A DNA stretch of 64,000 bases from Streptomyces griseoflavus (lineage in GTDB: Bacteria; Actinomycetota; Actinomycetes; Streptomycetales; Streptomycetaceae). This document shows positions 62,575 to 64,000 of the stretch, in pieces. The translations under genes and the position numbers were made by a program. Location: assembly GCF_014649995.1 (NCBI RefSeq), contig NZ_BMUC01000012.1, forward strand, positions 4,360-68,359, read 5' to 3'. Each line of letters starts with the position of its first letter. The first letter of the stretch is position 1. The notes below the pieces were generated by a model that saw only the letters and a program-made list of their open reading frames with translations, was not told the origin of the DNA and ran no database searches.

Positions 62575-63300
62575 GGTCGAGTGGGCCAGGCGGGTGAAGG
62601 TCCTGGCGTCGGTGACGGCTGCCGCGTTCGGGTCGTTGTTGAAGTAGGCGTGGACGTCCTCGTCCGCGGGCCAGGTCGTGGCGATGCGGTCGAGCCAGGT
62701 GCGCAGGGACTGCCGGCCGTAGTGGGGCCAGGGGCGGGCCCGGCCCTGGTGGAAGCGCACGTAGCCCCAGTCGGCGGTGCGCCACAGCGGGGTCGCGGGA
62801 CGGGACAGCACGTCGGCCCAGCACAGGGCGGCGCCCCGGGACTCCAGCACGGCGCGGACCTGCGGTGTCCACCAGGACGGGTGGCGCGGCTCGACCGCGA
62901 CCCGGACGGAGGCCGGGAAAAGCCGCAGACACGCGCGCAGCAGCACCGGGTCGGCCCGGAGCGTGGGCGGGAGCTGGAGGAGGACCGGGCCGAGCCGGTC
63001 ACCCAGCCCCGCCGCGCGGCTCATCAGGCGTTCCACGGGCTCCTCGGGCTCGCGCAGCCGTCTGACGTGCGTCAGGTAGCGGCTCGCCTTGACCGCGACG
63101 ACGAAACCCGGCGGGGTGCGCTCCCGCCAGGACACGAAGGTCTCCCGGGACGGCAGCCGGTAGAAGGCGTTGTTGATCTCGACCGTGGCGAAGTGCGCCG
63201 TGTACTCCTCCAGCCAGAGCCGCACCGGAAGCCCGGCCGGGTACAGCACTCCGCGCCAGTCCTTGTACTGCCACCCCGACGTCCCGACGAACAGGGTCAT
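62524..63300 (-). CDS. DUF72 (YecE-like) family protein
   Basis: This 258-residue TIM-barrel-like DUF72 protein begins LFVGTSGWQYKDWRGVLYPA. The conserved NNAFYRLPSRETFVSWRERT, FVVAVKASRYLTHVRRL, AVEPRHPSWW and HAYFNNDPNAAAVTDARTF blocks follow. The family is widespread and uncharacterised, with predicted metal- or nucleic-acid-related roles. The final ~15 residues (APPRARGTTRQA) are encoded by a copy of a repeat element rather than by family sequence. An RBS is not obvious. It sits 16 bp from the end of the AAA ATPase gene. Confidence 0.88.
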   Translation of the reverse strand: MTLFVGTSGWQYKDWRGVLYPAGLPVRLWLEEYTAHFATVEINNAFYRLPSRETFVSWRERTPPGFVVAVKASRYLTHVRRLREPEEPVERLMSRAAGLGDRLGPVLLQLPPTLRADPVLLRACLRLFPASVRVAVEPRHPSWWTPQVRAVLESRGAALCWADVLSRPATPLWRTADWGYVRFHQGRARPWPHYGRQSLRTWLDRIATTWPADEDVHAYFNNDPNAAAVTDARTFTRLAHSTDLTTAPPRARGTTRQA

Positions 63301-63316
63301 AGACCCATCAAAACAC

Positions 63317-64000
63317 CTACAGGTACAGGCCCGCGTCCGCGTCCCCGCGCGGTTCCGGGAGCGCCGTCGGGGACGTGCCCCGGCGCAGGGCGTACAGCTC
63401 GGCCAGTGTCGCGCCCTCGCGTCCGACGCCCTCCTCGCGGCCCAGCCAGTCCACCGCCTCGGTACGGGTCAGCCGGCCGACCTCGATCCGGGCGAGGCAG
63501 CGGCCGGGGCGGACCACGGCCGGGTGCAGGCGTTCCAGATCCTCGTTGGTGGTGACCCCCACCAGGACGTTGCGGCCCTGGCCGAGCAGACCGTCCGTCA
63601 GGTTCAGCAGCCGGGACAGCGCCTGGCCGGCGGTGTGCTTGGCCTCGCCGCGGATCAGCTCGTCGCAGTCCTCCAGGAGCAGCAGCCGCCAGCGGCCCTT
63701 GCCCGCCGCGTCCTCCTCGCCGATCGCGATGTCCATCAGGTAGCCGACGTCGGAGAAGAGCCGCTCCGGGTCCAGGACGCAGTCCACCTGGCACCAGTCG
63801 CGCCAGGAGCGGGCCAGAGTGCGCAGCGCGGAGGTCTTGCCGGTGCCCGGCGGGCCGTGCAGCAGGAGCAGCCGGCCCGCGATGTCCTCGGGCGTGGTCT
63901 TCATCAGGCGGTCCATGGCGTCCGCCACCGGCGCGGTGTAGTTGGGGCGGATCTCCTCCCAGGTGCCCGCCGAGATCTGCCGGGTGGTGCGGTGGGGGCC
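63317..64000 (-). CDS. AAA-family ATPase, C-terminal part (5' end outside window)
   Basis: 227 C-terminal residues are visible and the frame continues through the right edge. The core AAA motifs are present: Walker A LLLHGPPGTGKTSALRTLA, Walker B RLLLLEDCDELIRG, sensor 1 VGVTTNEDLERLHPAVVRPG and an arginine finger in RPGRC. Upstream of it come HRTTRQISAGTWEEIRPNY and a disordered lead, typical of Streptomyces DUF5925/AAA proteins. The substrate is unknown. Only this fragment can be annotated here. It ends 16 bp before the DUF72 gene on the same strand, so the two may be cotranscribed. Confidence 0.85.
   Translation of the reverse strand, partial: GPHRTTRQISAGTWEEIRPNYTAPVADAMDRLMKTTPEDIAGRLLLLHGPPGTGKTSALRTLARSWRDWCQVDCVLDPERLFSDVGYLMDIAIGEEDAAGKGRWRLLLLEDCDELIRGEAKHTAGQALSRLLNLTDGLLGQGRNVLVGVTTNEDLERLHPAVVRPGRCLARIEVGRLTRTEAVDWLGREEGVGREGATLAELYALRRGTSPTALPEPRGDADAGLYL

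Overview
The window is chromosomal DNA from a Streptomyces-type actinomycete. The GC content is very high, codons end almost always in G or C, and GTG starts are common, with one clear TTG start. Several genes appear to be leaderless. The gene order matches, from memory, the reversed S. coelicolor chromosome around SCO1734-SCO1789 (pyrG, ald, parA-scpA-scpB, cmk-der, sflA, dnaE2, lipase, LPMO). I saw no insertion sequence, prophage, CRISPR array or tRNA, so this is conserved core sequence with local accessory changes.

Layout: (1) 0-9.2 kb: the tail of an Arg/Asp/Gly-repeat TPR protein, a DUF1015 protein, a HAD phosphatase, an iron-siderophore ABC permease/ATPase operon behind an iron box, an SCP2-like protein, then tlyA and NAD kinase. 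(2) 9.3-22.5 kb: recN, a glycosyltransferase, a PucR regulator, a GH15 enzyme, pyrG, a Nudix hydrolase, an AfsR-like ATPase/TPR regulator and alanine dehydrogenase. (3) 22.9-27.7 kb: a chromosome-organisation operon, ParA-like ATPase, RHH-like protein, ScpA, ScpB and pseudouridine synthase RluB. (4) 27.7-30.4 kb: an NAD/ADP-ribose cassette made of an NrtR-type regulator behind a large palindrome, an ADP-ribosylglycohydrolase, an apparent nucleotidyltransferase remnant after a 7-bp tandem repeat, and a convergent intact nucleotidyltransferase. (5) 30.4-35.6 kb: a Rieske lipoprotein, then aroH-tyrA-cmk-plsC-der. (6) 35.6-46.9 kb: two unknown genes, a WYL regulator overlapping an orphan ctaD tail to tail, an I78 inhibitor, a PAP2 phosphatase, a Gpi18-like membrane enzyme, an MFS exporter, an acyl-CoA dehydrogenase and the SepF-like sflA. 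(7) 47-55.9 kb: a DUF5685 protein with a cysteine-rich tail, two tandem streptogrisin-type proteases, and an SOS-box-controlled dnaE2-imuB mutagenesis pair. (8) 55.9-64 kb: a cupin/MarR pair with phased operators, a secreted lipase, a sortase-anchored LPMO, acetyltransferases, a methyltransferase, DUF402, a GntR regulator, a DUF72 protein and the end of an AAA ATPase.

Genes in several blocks are translationally coupled by ATGA/GTGA/TTGA overlaps. Most convergent pairs are separated by long perfect GC-rich hairpins that probably act as bidirectional terminators. Functional calls rest on motif reading and family knowledge. No database search was possible.
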